A DNA stretch of 64,000 nt from JAGVSV01 sp050952845 (GTDB lineage Bacteria > Bacillota > Clostridia > Christensenellales > Aristaeellaceae). This document shows, piece after piece, positions 16,370 through 25,980 of this stretch. A program made the translations under genes and the position numbers. The stretch is taken from contig JBMNLP010000001.1 in assembly GCA_050952845.1 (NCBI GenBank), forward strand, positions 2,294,001-2,358,000, given 5' to 3'. Within the stretch, counting starts at the first letter, position 1. The number at the start of each line of letters is the position of its first letter. Under the pieces are notes generated by a model that searched no databases, was not told where the DNA came from, and worked only from the letters and a program-made list of their open reading frames with translations.

Positions 16370-17380
16370 ATGACACTTCTTGAAGTAAACGACCTGCGCA
16401 CCTCCTTTTTTACCGACGCCGGGGAAGTCAAAGCCGTCAACGGCATTTCTTTCCGGTTAGACCGGGGCAAGGTGTTGGGCATTGTGGGAGAATCGGGCTC
16501 CGGCAAATCGGTGACCGCCTATTCCATCATGCGCATTCTGGCGCCCACCGGTAAAATCGTGGGCGGCAGCATCAAGCTGGATGGACAGGAAATCGTGGGC
16601 GCCGATGAAAAGGTCATGCATTCCATACGCGGCAACAAGGTATCCATCATCTTCCAGGATCCCATGACCAGCCTGAACCCCACCTATACCGTGGGCCATC
16701 AGCTGATGGAAGGCATCATGCTGCACACCCCCCGCAACCGCAGGGAGGCGCGGGAGCGGGCGCTGGAAATGCTGTGCCTGGTGAACGTGAATGAACCGGA
16801 AAAGCGCCTGCAGCAATATCCCTATGAGCTGTCCGGCGGCATGCGCCAAAGGGTGATGATTGCCATGGCCCTGGCGTGTGAGCCTGATATATTGATTGCC
16901 GACGAGCCCACCACAGCGCTGGACGTCACCATTCAGGCACAGATTCTGGAGCTCATGCAGGATTTGCAAAGGAAGCTGGGCATGGCGATCATATTGATTA
17001 CCCATAACTTAGGTGTGGTGGCACAGATGTGTGACGAGGTGATTGTGATGTACGCCGGCTCCATCTGTGAGCAGGGCACGGTGGAGGAAATCTTCTACAA
17101 CCCCCATCACGAGTATACCAAGGGCTTGTTGCGCTCCATCCCCACAGCGAGCAATAATGGCCAGCGCCTTCAACCCATTACCGGTACCCCCATTGATTTG
17201 CTCAACATGCCCAAGGGCTGCCCCTTTGCCCCCCGCTGTGAAAAGACGATGAAAATCTGCCTGACGCAGCGACCGGGCAGAATGATGATCAACGAATACC
17301 ACTATGCGGAATGCTGGGTCAACGTCAAGGAACAGCTAAAAGGCGCCGCAGACAGCCAGGAGGAATCGCAGCATGCATAA
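16370..17380 (+). CDS. Oligopeptide ABC transporter ATP-binding protein (OppD/DppD type)
   Basis: 336 residues. Walker A GESGSGKS, Q-loop in IIFQDPMTSLNP, signature LSGGMRQR, Walker B ILIADEPTTALD and H-loop ILITHN are all intact. The C-terminal oligo_HPY extension with GCPFAPRCEKTMKIC is specific to the OppD/DppD group and may bind a [4Fe-4S] cluster. The gene lies 12 bases after the permease and overlaps the next ATPase gene by 8 bases. It energises peptide uptake together with that protein. Confidence 0.95.
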   Translation: MTLLEVNDLRTSFFTDAGEVKAVNGISFRLDRGKVLGIVGESGSGKSVTAYSIMRILAPTGKIVGGSIKLDGQEIVGADEKVMHSIRGNKVSIIFQDPMTSLNPTYTVGHQLMEGIMLHTPRNRREARERALEMLCLVNVNEPEKRLQQYPYELSGGMRQRVMIAMALACEPDILIADEPTTALDVTIQAQILELMQDLQRKLGMAIILITHNLGVVAQMCDEVIVMYAGSICEQGTVEEIFYNPHHEYTKGLLRSIPTASNNGQRLQPITGTPIDLLNMPKGCPFAPRCEKTMKICLTQRPGRMMINEYHYAECWVNVKEQLKGAADSQEESQHA

Positions 17381-18356
17381 AGGCGCCCCACCCCTTGTAG
17401 AAGTCAAGGGACTGAAACAATATTTCGATATCAATATGGGGTTTCTGCGTACCAAGCCTTTAAAGGCAGTGGATGATGTTTCCTTCTCCATCCGCAAGGG
17501 TGAAACCCTGGGCTTGGTAGGCGAGTCGGGCTGCGGCAAAACCACGGTGGGCCGCTCGATGCTGTACCTGTACCAACCCACCGGCGGAGAAATCTGGTAT
17601 AATGGTAAGCAGGTGGTCACCAAGGAAGACATTGCCCAGCTGCGCAAGAAAGCCACCATGGTATTCCAGGACCCCTACTCGTCCCTGAACCCCCGCATGA
17701 CGATAGCCGACATCGTAGCCGAACCCTTAGACATACACGGCATGTACAAAACCCAGCAGGAACGGCGCGACAGGGTGCTGGAGCTAATGGGCTATGTAGG
17801 CCTGAACAGCGAGCATGCCTCCCGCTACGCCCACGAGTTTTCCGGCGGCCAAAGGCAGCGCATCGGCATTGCCCGCGCCCTGGCTATAAACCCCGAGTTT
17901 ATCGTTTGCGACGAACCGGTATCGGCGCTGGACGTGTCCATCCAGGCGCAGGTCATCAACATGTTTGACGATTTGCAGGATAAGCTGGACCTCACATACC
18001 TGTTCATCGCTCACGATTTGCTGGTGGTACGCCACATCTCCGACCGCATAGCGGTGATGTATCTGGGCAAAATGGTCGAGTTGGCAAGTGCCGACGAAAT
18101 CTACAATCGTCCGCTGCACCCTTATTCCCGCTCGCTGCTGTCCGCTGTGCCCCTGCCCGACCCCAGGGCAGCCCGCGCCAACAAGCGCATCGTGCTCTCC
18201 GGCGACATCCCCAGCCCCCTGAACGCGCCCAGCGGCTGCCCCTTCCGCACCCGCTGCATCTACGCCAAAGAGGTCTGTGCCGAAAGCATGCCTCCATTTA
18301 AGGAGGTAGAGAGCGACCACTTCGTCGCCTGCCACCGGCTGGAGGAAATATCCTGA
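17373..18356 (+). CDS. Oligopeptide ABC transporter ATP-binding protein (OppF/DppF type)
   Basis: 327 residues with Walker A GESGCGKTT, Q-loop MVFQDPYSSLNP, signature FSGGQRQR, Walker B FIVCDEPVSALD and an oligo_HPY tail (GCPFRTRCIYAKEVC). SSLNPRMT after the Q-loop is the usual OppF sequence. The ATG lies inside the end of the preceding gene (8-base overlap), so translation is coupled. It forms the ATPase heterodimer with the OppD-like protein. Confidence 0.95.
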   Translation: MHKGAPPLVEVKGLKQYFDINMGFLRTKPLKAVDDVSFSIRKGETLGLVGESGCGKTTVGRSMLYLYQPTGGEIWYNGKQVVTKEDIAQLRKKATMVFQDPYSSLNPRMTIADIVAEPLDIHGMYKTQQERRDRVLELMGYVGLNSEHASRYAHEFSGGQRQRIGIARALAINPEFIVCDEPVSALDVSIQAQVINMFDDLQDKLDLTYLFIAHDLLVVRHISDRIAVMYLGKMVELASADEIYNRPLHPYSRSLLSAVPLPDPRAARANKRIVLSGDIPSPLNAPSGCPFRTRCIYAKEVCAESMPPFKEVESDHFVACHRLEEIS

Positions 18357-18417
18357 CATCTTGTTTCAATATGCGCACAGCGCATTTGAAAGATAAAAAC
18401 ACTTAGGAGGAATCAAC

Positions 18418-20175
18418 ATGAAGAAACTACTTGCCCTGGTGATGACGCTGGCCATGCTGCTGTCCATGACAGCCGTTGCCAGCGCCCAGTCCAGCCTGGC
18501 TGTCAGCGTCGCGTCTGAGCCGGATACGCTGGACCCTGCCCTCAACTCCGCGATGGATGGCGCCACCATGATCGTGCACCTGTTCTCCGGCCTGGCTGCC
18601 TGGACAAAGGATGCCGAGGGTAAATTCGTCATCGCCCCCGACGTAGCGGTGGAGTTGCCCGAAGGCGTTGTCAACGAGGATGGCAGCGTTACCTACACCT
18701 ACACCCTGAAAGACGGCCTGGTATGGTCTGACGGTCAGCCTCTGACCGCCAAAGACTTCGAGTTTGCCTGGAAGCGCGCCGCTTCGGTCGATCTGGGCGC
18801 TGACTACGGCTACATGTTCGAGATCGTCAAGGGTTACGGCACACCTGAACTAGCTGTAGCCGCCAAAGACGACAAGACCCTGGAAGTCACCACCATCAAC
18901 GCCGCTCCCTATTGGAACGAGCTGTTAGCTTTCCCCGTCTACTTTCCCGTGCGCGAGGATGTGGTCGCCAACGAAGCCTGGGCCACCGACCCCAGCACCT
19001 ACATTGGCAACGGCCCCTACACCATGACCGGCTGGGAGCACAACAGCGTGATTACCCTGACCAAGAACGAGAAGTACCATAACGCCGACAAGGTCACCAT
19101 GGACGAGATTAAGTTCTACCTGTCTGACGACAGCAACAACATGCTGGCCAACTACAAAAACGGCACCTGGCTGCTGATTGACGATGTTCCCACCTCTGAA
19201 ATCGCCAACCTCAAGGTCGAGTACCCCAACGAGTTTGTCATCGCCGGCATGCTGGGCACCTACTATGTGAACTTTAACATCAACAAGAACCTGCTGCCCG
19301 CCGACACCGCCCTGACAGGCGTTGAGCTGGAAAAAGCCAATGCCGAAGTGCGCCAAGCCCTTGGTCTGCTGTTCGACCGCAACTATGTTGTCAACGACAT
19401 CGCCCAGGGCGGCCAGACCCCCGCTTCCAGCTTTGTCGCCATGGGCCTGACCGACGCTGATGGCAGCAGCGAGTTCTACCAGAACGCCGGCCACAACGAA
19501 GGCTTCGCCGGTTACTATAACGTGGCGGAAGACGCCTACGAAGGCAACTTCGAAGCCGCCATGGAAATCCTGAAGAAGTACTACACCTATGACGAGACCA
19601 CCGGCCAGTTCACCAACTTCCCCACCATGGAATACCTCTACAACACCTCTGAAGGCCACAAAGCCATCGCCGAATACCTGCAGAGCGTGTTTGCGGGCGT
19701 GGGCATCGGCATGAACCTGACCAACCAGGAGTGGGCCACCTTCCTGAACACCCGCAAAGATGGCGACTACGAAGTAGCCCGCAACGGCTGGATTGGCGAC
19801 TACAACGATCCCATCTCCTTCTTGGATATGTGGACCAGCGGCTCGGGCAACAACGACGTACAGTTCGGCAAAGGCGCCCATGCTGAGGTTGCCATGTACA
19901 ACCTGGACCTGACCCCCTTTGGCCTGGATACCAAGGTGGAAAACGGCACCTGGGCCGAAACCTATGATGTGCTGATCAGCGCCGTCAAAGCCAACACCGA
20001 CATCGAAACGCGCTTTGCCATGATGCATCTGGCTGAGGATATGCTGATGGAAACCGGCTGCCTGATTCCTGTATACTACTACACCGACCTGTACATGATC
20101 AACGAAAAGGTACAGGGCTTCTACTCCATCCCGTTAGGCTATAAGTACTTCATGTACACCACCCTGGCTGACTAA
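18418..20175 (+). CDS. Peptide ABC transporter substrate-binding protein (SBP_bac_5)
   Basis: 585 residues. A signal peptide (MKKLLALVMTLAMLLSMTAV, cleavage near ASA-Q) has no lipobox cysteine, so the protein is predicted to be released or non-covalently held, unusual for a binding protein of a monoderm. The mature part shows the family-5 features: ASEPDTLDPALNSAMDGA, the DGLVWSDGQPLTAKDFEFAW strand and IGNGPYTMTGWEHN. It captures oligopeptides and delivers them to the permease pair encoded upstream. Preceded by TAGGAGG and followed by a strong terminator, it ends the operon. Confidence 0.93.
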   Translation: MKKLLALVMTLAMLLSMTAVASAQSSLAVSVASEPDTLDPALNSAMDGATMIVHLFSGLAAWTKDAEGKFVIAPDVAVELPEGVVNEDGSVTYTYTLKDGLVWSDGQPLTAKDFEFAWKRAASVDLGADYGYMFEIVKGYGTPELAVAAKDDKTLEVTTINAAPYWNELLAFPVYFPVREDVVANEAWATDPSTYIGNGPYTMTGWEHNSVITLTKNEKYHNADKVTMDEIKFYLSDDSNNMLANYKNGTWLLIDDVPTSEIANLKVEYPNEFVIAGMLGTYYVNFNINKNLLPADTALTGVELEKANAEVRQALGLLFDRNYVVNDIAQGGQTPASSFVAMGLTDADGSSEFYQNAGHNEGFAGYYNVAEDAYEGNFEAAMEILKKYYTYDETTGQFTNFPTMEYLYNTSEGHKAIAEYLQSVFAGVGIGMNLTNQEWATFLNTRKDGDYEVARNGWIGDYNDPISFLDMWTSGSGNNDVQFGKGAHAEVAMYNLDLTPFGLDTKVENGTWAETYDVLISAVKANTDIETRFAMMHLAEDMLMETGCLIPVYYYTDLYMINEKVQGFYSIPLGYKYFMYTTLAD

Positions 20176-20185
20176 GAGTTGGATA

Positions 20186-20224
20186 AACCGCCACCTCCGG
20201 GCAATGCCCGGGGGTGGTTTTTTT
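20186..20224 (+). terminator. Terminator of the opp operon
   Basis: CCACCTCCGGGC (20191-20202), loop AAT, GCCCGGGGGTGG (20206-20217), then seven T. Strong rho-independent terminator. Confidence 0.9.
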
Positions 20225-20406
20225 GGGGGTGTTTATTCAGCATTATGGCAGTTTCCCATCCTTTCCGCCATGATGGTCGTTTTTGAATGATTCATCAACA
20301 GGCTGCTAAAAACAAGTTTTACACAAACTTTACATTGTTCCTGGCTTTGATTTCACATGCCTTTTGCATAGTGTTTGTGAACCGATATAGGAAAGGAAGG
20401 TGAACC

Positions 20407-20466
20407 ATGATCGCTGAGCTGCTGCTCTACCCCTGTACTCGCTTCTGCTTATGCTGTAACCGATGA
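20407..20466 (+). CDS. Possible 19-aa cysteine-rich leader peptide
   Basis: ATG 20407 follows GGAAAGGAAGG at a good distance and encodes MIAELLLYPCTRFCLCCNR before TGA. Four cysteines in 19 codons and no run of a single other amino acid. It precedes the promoter of the sugar ABC operon and is not obviously part of its leader. It may be translated, but nothing beyond the ribosome-binding site supports this; chance is a real alternative. Confidence 0.25.
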   Translation: MIAELLLYPCTRFCLCCNR

Positions 20467-20488
20467 TCCTGCACACATCTGACTCAGT

Positions 20489-20517
20489 TTGCACAACGAT
20501 GCTCCCTGTGCTATACT
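20489..20517 (+). promoter_or_regulatory. Promoter of the carbohydrate-type ABC operon
   Basis: TTGCAC (20489-20494), 17 bases, TATACT (20512-20517). Predicted start near 20524, giving a leader of about 45 bases before the AGGAGG-preceded ATG 20569. Confidence 0.65.
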
Positions 20518-20568
20518 CCGCGTTAGTGCAGCATGCATTCATGACCATCATATTAGGAGGAACCACCG

Positions 20569-21948
20569 ATGAAAAAGAAGTTCTTGTTGCTCATTACCCT
20601 CATGTTCTGCTGTAGCCTGGCTCTCCCGATCGTTCCCGGCGCTTTGGCAGAAGGGAAGCATTATGCATTCCGAATCGGCTGCTCGGATGAAGCATACCGG
20701 GCAGAAAACCTAATTAAAGCAACGGAAATGCTCAACGAACAGCTGGCCCAAGAAGGCAGCAAAGATACTGTTTCGATGGAATACATTGTGGTGGATGATT
20801 TTGCCAACACGCTGACATTGATGCGCATGGAAAACAACCTCCCGGAGTTTATCGCGCAGACAAAGGGCATCGTGGCGGAGTTCGGCAGGATTGGCACGCT
20901 GATTGACGCCGACTACGTTGTCAACGGGGAGGTTTATGCTGCCAAAGTTCCCCAGAACCTGCGCGACCTGGGCCTGGTGGATGGGAAATACTACGGTGTC
21001 ATCTTAGATACCGAATGCCGGTTTGTGATCGTCTACAAACCCGCGCTGCAAAAATTAGGTTGGAGTGACGAGCAGATTGAGCAGTGGAAATTAGACGCGC
21101 GCGCCGGAAAACTCACCACAAAAGGCCTGCAGGAAGTTGCCAAGCAGGTGGTCGATCAGGGCATCTGCGAATACGGCATCACCCACCGTCCCAACAAGGG
21201 AGCCGACTGGCGGTTCTACTTCGTTACCTGGAACCACGGCGAAATCCCCATGAACGAACAGGGGCAGGTCGTTATCAGCCGCCAGAACGTGATCGATTTC
21301 CTGACCTTCTGGCGGGAGAACGTACAGCTGGGCCTTGCCCCCTACAACCACCTGACGGATTACAACTGGGACATGCTTGAAGGCGACATCTGGCCAAACG
21401 GCAAGAGTTTTTGCTGGTATGGACAGATCGGCGCCAAGGGCGATATGATGGGCGTAGCTGATGTCACGAGCGAATACATTGATGAAAACTTCTTCTCCAT
21501 CCCGTTGCCCATCACCCGCGAGGGGGACAAGCCGGTCAGCGGTGCCAATCCCTATTTCTACGCGTTGACCCCCACTTCTCAAGTGGATGAAACCACCGCT
21601 ACATACTGCCGCCGCATCTTAGAAAACGTGCTTGACCCTGAACTGCAGCTGGTTACCTCCCTGTATGAAAGCCACCTGGCCATCACCGAGGAAACCATCG
21701 CCAGGCCGGAATATCAGGCTGATAAGTGGATGCTGGATGCAGCCTACATTGATGACTATATTTTCGTCTTGCCGAGCGATCAGATCCTGAGCCAATACAT
21801 CCACTCGCAGGAATTATATGACGCCATCCAAATGGCTGAGCTGCAGGCCAACGATCCGAACGCTGACAGCATTGAGAAGATCGCCGACGATGCCATCGCG
21901 AAGATCACCTTCAACATCGGCGAAGGCAACTACGTCCTCGTAGACTAA
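20569..21948 (+). CDS. Extracellular solute-binding protein (family 1, sugar ABC transporter)
   Basis: 459 residues. Signal peptide MKKKFLLLITLMFCCSLALP with likely cleavage after GALA; C14 and C15 are inside the hydrophobic core and do not form a lipobox, so it is not a predicted lipoprotein. The mature part has the two-lobe family-1 layout: DDFANTLTLMRMENNLPEF, VDGKYYGVILDTECRFVIVY and a later YALTPTSQ hinge segment. It most likely binds a mono- or oligosaccharide or a polyol. First gene of a binding-protein/permease/permease/ATPase operon. Confidence 0.88.
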   Translation: MKKKFLLLITLMFCCSLALPIVPGALAEGKHYAFRIGCSDEAYRAENLIKATEMLNEQLAQEGSKDTVSMEYIVVDDFANTLTLMRMENNLPEFIAQTKGIVAEFGRIGTLIDADYVVNGEVYAAKVPQNLRDLGLVDGKYYGVILDTECRFVIVYKPALQKLGWSDEQIEQWKLDARAGKLTTKGLQEVAKQVVDQGICEYGITHRPNKGADWRFYFVTWNHGEIPMNEQGQVVISRQNVIDFLTFWRENVQLGLAPYNHLTDYNWDMLEGDIWPNGKSFCWYGQIGAKGDMMGVADVTSEYIDENFFSIPLPITREGDKPVSGANPYFYALTPTSQVDETTATYCRRILENVLDPELQLVTSLYESHLAITEETIARPEYQADKWMLDAAYIDDYIFVLPSDQILSQYIHSQELYDAIQMAELQANDPNADSIEKIADDAIAKITFNIGEGNYVLVD

Positions 21949-22036
21949 AGGCACAGGCAGCATGCTGCGAGCCTGCCAGGCGGCAGACGCCACATAGGCT
22001 ATATATTAAAAGGTCACACAGGGAAGGGAGCACATC

Positions 22037-22987
22037 ATGAGACAGGAACAAAACATTCAGACCAGGCGCGCCGACGCGCGCGCCCTCCGAAGAAAGAAGA
22101 GGTTTCCATACCTGATGATGTCTCCCTTCCTGGTGTTGACGCTTGTCTTTGTCTGTGTGCCGATTGTGCTGACGCTGCTCATGTCCTTTACAGACATGGG
22201 CATTACCCTTCAATGGAACTTTATCGGCCTGACCAACTATCGAAAAGCTTTCGGCTATCCGGGCATGGAAGCCATCATCCTGCGCACGTTTCTGTTTGTG
22301 TTTCTCAACGTGGTGCTGTCGCTTATAGGCTCGCTTTTTGTTGTCGTCATCACAACCTATTACCTGGATATTGTATACAAGCGCAAGAATCTGGGCCTGC
22401 TGTTTCGCATCATTTGGCTCATCCCCAGCCTGACGCCCACCATTGTTTTCATGTTCATCTGGCGGTTCGTCTTCGGGCCGGAAAGCTACGGCCTGATCAA
22501 CCAGATGTTGATTTTTTTCGGCCTGCCCACCGTACAATGGTTTACCACCAGTTCATTTGCCCTGTTGATTTTAGCAGGCTGCCTGCGCTCTGCGTCCGGT
22601 TCCATCATTTTATTCAGCTCCGCCATCAGCCAGATCCCCAGCAGCATCCTGCAGTCTGCAAAGGTAGATGGTGCCAGCAACTTCAGCATCCTCAGGAAAA
22701 TCGTTCTGCCGTACCTCAGCTGGCCCATCACGCAGAAAACGCTTTGGAGCATCCTGGGCAACTTTACCGCCTATGAGTCCATCCGCCTGCTGACCAATGG
22801 CGGGCCCATGGGCAAAACCGTAACATATGCCTATTATATCTATCAAAACGCATACCAGTTTCACAACTACGGATATGGCGCTGCGCTGTCCGTGTTCATG
22901 GTGGGCATGTCCATCATCTTCGGGTTGATCATGCTTCGTGTATTCAAAGTAAACCAGCAGATGCGCGTCCCGCGTATGGACATCTGA
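22037..22987 (+). CDS. Sugar ABC transporter permease (MalF/UgpA type)
   Basis: 316 residues with six predicted membrane segments, beginning YLMMSPFLVLTLVFVCVPIV, and the EAA motif LQSAKVDGASNFSILRKIVLPYLSW typical of the MalF/UgpA partner. A short basic cytoplasmic tail precedes the first helix. It starts 88 bases after the binding-protein gene with GGGAGG, and forms the channel with the next gene. Confidence 0.92.
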   Translation: MRQEQNIQTRRADARALRRKKRFPYLMMSPFLVLTLVFVCVPIVLTLLMSFTDMGITLQWNFIGLTNYRKAFGYPGMEAIILRTFLFVFLNVVLSLIGSLFVVVITTYYLDIVYKRKNLGLLFRIIWLIPSLTPTIVFMFIWRFVFGPESYGLINQMLIFFGLPTVQWFTTSSFALLILAGCLRSASGSIILFSSAISQIPSSILQSAKVDGASNFSILRKIVLPYLSWPITQKTLWSILGNFTAYESIRLLTNGGPMGKTVTYAYYIYQNAYQFHNYGYGAALSVFMVGMSIIFGLIMLRVFKVNQQMRVPRMDI

Positions 22988-23007
22988 CGCAGAAAGGAGG
23001 ACCCCGT

Positions 23008-23886
23008 ATGACCCGCATGGAAAGCCCGCTGCGGCTTCGGAGAAACAGCGCGGCAGATGATGACCGGCCGCGCGGCGTATGGAAATATCTGATCCTGCTG
23101 GTGATGATATCCAGCATCATCATCGTTCCATACGGATGGTTGATTTTACGCGCATTCACCAACCAGCAGGGGGAGTTTACGCTGTCAAACTGGATCTTTC
23201 TCACAGAGGAGACAACACTGGCCAGGGGCGTCGTGTTGCCGGCTGCTACGCAACCCATGGCAACCAGTTTTTTATTTGCCATTGTGATGGCTGTGCTGGT
23301 GGTGTCCATCACCGTGCCTGCAGCCTACGCCATGTCGCGCACAGAATATACAGGACGCCGGTTCATGGCGAAAATGCTGATCGTCCTTGACGCTTTCCCG
23401 TCCGTGGCGCTGTTGTCCAGCTTTATCCTGCTGTTGAGCAATCTCAACCTGGTTAACAAGCTCAGCGGCGTCATCCTGCTCAAGGTAGCGATGTACTTGC
23501 CAGGGTCCATCTGGTTGATGAAAGGGTTTTTTGACAACATCTCCTGGGACATTGAATGGGCGGCGATTGTGGACGGGGCTTCGCGCTTTAAAACCTTTTT
23601 GCGCATCATCGTACCCGCTGCAAAGCCCGGCATCGCCGTTATCCTGGTTAATTCATTCCTGAGCGGTTGGGGAGAGTATATCCTCATCAACCTGTTTATC
23701 CGAGGCAGATCATCCACCATGTCCAGCTTGATTGGCGCCATGCTCGACAGCGAAGACGGCAAATACCTGGTATCACCAGGCGTACTGGCAGCAGCCTGTT
23801 TTTGCTATATCATCCCGGTCATCATCCTATTTGCTGTCTCGCAAAAATTGCTGCTACAAGTCAAGCAGGGAGGTTCAAAGCAATGA
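23008..23886 (+). CDS. Sugar ABC transporter permease (MalG/UgpE type)
   Basis: 292 residues, six predicted membrane helices. The AYAMSRTEYTGRRFM segment and the EAA loop EWAAIVDGASRFKTFLRIIV define the MalG/UgpE group. AAGGAGG precedes the ATG. The stop overlaps the ATPase start by four bases (ATGA), so all subunits of the importer are made from one transcript. Confidence 0.92.
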   Translation: MTRMESPLRLRRNSAADDDRPRGVWKYLILLVMISSIIIVPYGWLILRAFTNQQGEFTLSNWIFLTEETTLARGVVLPAATQPMATSFLFAIVMAVLVVSITVPAAYAMSRTEYTGRRFMAKMLIVLDAFPSVALLSSFILLLSNLNLVNKLSGVILLKVAMYLPGSIWLMKGFFDNISWDIEWAAIVDGASRFKTFLRIIVPAAKPGIAVILVNSFLSGWGEYILINLFIRGRSSTMSSLIGAMLDSEDGKYLVSPGVLAAACFCYIIPVIILFAVSQKLLLQVKQGGSKQ

Positions 23887-24989
23887 CAGAACCCATGATT
23901 CGCCTGGAGAACATCGGCAAATCCTATGACGGCGGGAAGACATTCGCTGTACGGAATGTGAACCTGTCGATCCAGAAAGGCGATTTTGTTGCGCTGTTAG
24001 GTCCATCCGGCTGTGGAAAAAGCACCACGCTGATGATGCTGTGCGGCTTGTACCGCCCCACCGAAGGCAACATCTACTTCAGGGGGAAGTATGTCAACAA
24101 CGTGCTGCCCAAGGACCGGAACATCGGGATGGTTTTTCAGTCCTATGCCCTGTATCCCAACCTCAGCGTGTTTGAAAACATCGCCTTTCCCCTGCGGCAG
24201 CTCAAAAGCCTGAAAAAGGATGAGATTGTCCACCGCGTCAACGAGGTTGCCAAGATCGTGCGCATCCCCGAATTGCTCAAGCGCATGCCCTCACAGCTGT
24301 CCGGCGGGCAACAGCAGCGGGTCGCCATGTGCCGCGCCCTGGTTAAAAATCCGGACATCCTGCTTTTAGACGAGCCGATGTCCAACCTGGACGCGCGCCT
24401 GCGATTAGAAATCCGGGATGAAATCAAGAAGCTTCAGGACCGTCTGTCCCTGACCACCATCATCGTCACGCATGACCAGGAGGAGGCCATGGCCATCTCC
24501 ACCCATATTGCCGTGATCGACCAGGGGGCCATCCAGCAATACGCAGCACCCGAGGAACTGTACAACAGGCCTCAAAATCTGTTTGTCGCATCCTTTATCG
24601 GCAATCCGCCCATGAATTTCATCGACTGCACCATCGAAAAATACGGCTCAAACTACCTGTGCAAAACCAGTGGCGGCGTGCTGGAATTACCCGCGTCAAT
24701 GCTCAACGCCGACATGATGACCAGCGACAGCATTACCTTAGGCATACGCCCTCACAATTTCATCATCGTTGACAGCCCTGAAAACGCCCTGACATTCAAC
24801 ATCGAGTACATCGAGCATCTGGGCAAGGAAAACCTGTACCGCTGCAACATGCCCGGCACCAGCGTGCGCGTCATGACCCCGGTCCATATCGTGATGCCGG
24901 TGAAAAAACCGCTTTACGTTCGGCCTGATTACCGCGCCATCAACGTTTTCGACAAAGCCTCGCATAAAAACATCACCAAAGGGGTTTGA
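23883..24989 (+). CDS. Sugar ABC transporter ATP-binding protein (MalK/UgpC type)
   Basis: 368 residues. Walker A GPSGCGKSTT, Q-loop MVFQSYALYPNLSVF, signature LSGGQQQR, Walker B ILLLDEPMSNLD, H-loop IVTHDQEEAM, then a C-terminal TOBE/OB-fold region (ITLGIRPHNF onward). The FQSYALYP sequence is typical of the MalK/MsmX group. The frame is open far upstream to 23667, but ATG 23883 overlaps the permease stop and gives the family N-terminus. This ATPase could also serve the ATPase-less transporter at 55202, as MsmX does in Bacillus; that is inference. Confidence 0.93.
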   Translation: MTEPMIRLENIGKSYDGGKTFAVRNVNLSIQKGDFVALLGPSGCGKSTTLMMLCGLYRPTEGNIYFRGKYVNNVLPKDRNIGMVFQSYALYPNLSVFENIAFPLRQLKSLKKDEIVHRVNEVAKIVRIPELLKRMPSQLSGGQQQRVAMCRALVKNPDILLLDEPMSNLDARLRLEIRDEIKKLQDRLSLTTIIVTHDQEEAMAISTHIAVIDQGAIQQYAAPEELYNRPQNLFVASFIGNPPMNFIDCTIEKYGSNYLCKTSGGVLELPASMLNADMMTSDSITLGIRPHNFIIVDSPENALTFNIEYIEHLGKENLYRCNMPGTSVRVMTPVHIVMPVKKPLYVRPDYRAINVFDKASHKNITKGV

Positions 24990-25060
24990 CAGGCGCCGCA
25001 TGCTGCCTGATGCGTTACAAGGACCAAAGCTAATCAAGTTTGTATAAGAAAGGTGTTACG

Positions 25061-25921
25061 ATGCAATTTTTAGGAACAGCGGCAGCCGATGCGCTGCCCG
25101 GGCCGTTTTGTGCCTGCCCCATTTGCGAGGACGCACGCCGCCATCCTGAACGCATGCGGCTTCGGAGCATGTTTCTGCTGGATGAAAAGAACCTGATTGA
25201 TTGCGGCCCCGATTTAGCCGCTGCCGCTATGAAGCATCGGCTGAATCTATCCGGGCTGGAGCGCATCTTCATCACCCACACCCATGAGGATCATTTCTGT
25301 CCCTCCAATGCCGGCCTGCTGTCCATGTCCAGGACCCGCAGCGGCGTTCCGATGGATGTCTATCTATCGCAAGGCGCGTATGAACAGGTTCTTTTGCTGC
25401 TCAAAACGCTGGGCGATGCGTTTGATTATTTCGACGCAGCGCACTGTGTTAACAACGCGCTCATCCGATTACACCCGCTTGCAACCGGTATCATCCATCC
25501 ATTGGGAGACTATCGGGTCATGGCGGTGGACACCACACACCGCGTCAGCCCACGGGAAACCGCCATCAACTATCGATTCGAGCGCGTGGATGGGCTGAAG
25601 CTGCTGTATGCGTGCGACACAGGCCTGTATGAAGAGACCACCCTGGAGATGCTGCGCGGCAGCCGTGTGGACATCCTGGTGATGGAAGCAACCTGGGGCT
25701 CAAGGACGGATACGGACGCGCGCTCGCACCTGAGCGGAACAACCTATCTTCAGATGCTGGACGCCATGCTGCAGGCAGACATCATCCGGGCAGATACGTG
25801 CTGCTACGCCACGCACATCAACCACAAGCACGATTTCAACCACGATGCCTTCCAAAAGTGGTTTGATCACAACACGCCTTTTTCGGTCACAGTTGCCTAT
25901 GACGGTTTAATACTGCATTGA
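25061..25921 (+). CDS. MBL-fold metal-dependent hydrolase (PhnP-like)
   Basis: 286 residues. The metal motif ITHTHEDHF is intact, and the N-terminal CACPICEDAR (C-x-C-x2-C) is a zinc-binding loop seen in PhnP-like phosphodiesterases. Later ligands are in VDTTHRVSP, LYACDTGLY and ATHINHKHDF. The family hydrolyses cyclic phosphodiesters or related phosphosugars. ATG 25061 was chosen (AAAGGTG about 6 bases upstream) over the in-frame ATG at 25040. It lies 71 bases after the sugar ABC ATPase, so it may process the imported compound. Confidence 0.85.
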   Translation: MQFLGTAAADALPGPFCACPICEDARRHPERMRLRSMFLLDEKNLIDCGPDLAAAAMKHRLNLSGLERIFITHTHEDHFCPSNAGLLSMSRTRSGVPMDVYLSQGAYEQVLLLLKTLGDAFDYFDAAHCVNNALIRLHPLATGIIHPLGDYRVMAVDTTHRVSPRETAINYRFERVDGLKLLYACDTGLYEETTLEMLRGSRVDILVMEATWGSRTDTDARSHLSGTTYLQMLDAMLQADIIRADTCCYATHINHKHDFNHDAFQKWFDHNTPFSVTVAYDGLILH

Positions 25922-25980
25922 CAAATATGTGCATTTTGGATATCTTTTCAGGTATACAATCTTCCTTGAGGAGCAAACCG

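Larger units (their letters stand above)
20176..20568. other. Gene-poor interval with terminator, small ORF and promoter
   Basis: Holds the opp terminator (20186-20224), a 19-codon ORF with a strong ribosome-binding site (20407-20466) and a consensus promoter (20489-20517) for the sugar ABC operon. A weaker TTGCAT-16-TATAGG pair (20364-20391) lies just before the small ORF. Confidence 0.6.

Noticed and set aside
18925..20028. 367-codon minus-strand frame opposite the peptide-binding protein
   Set aside because: Val/Gly/His-rich low-information translation with no ribosome-binding site; a shadow of the codon bias of the real gene.
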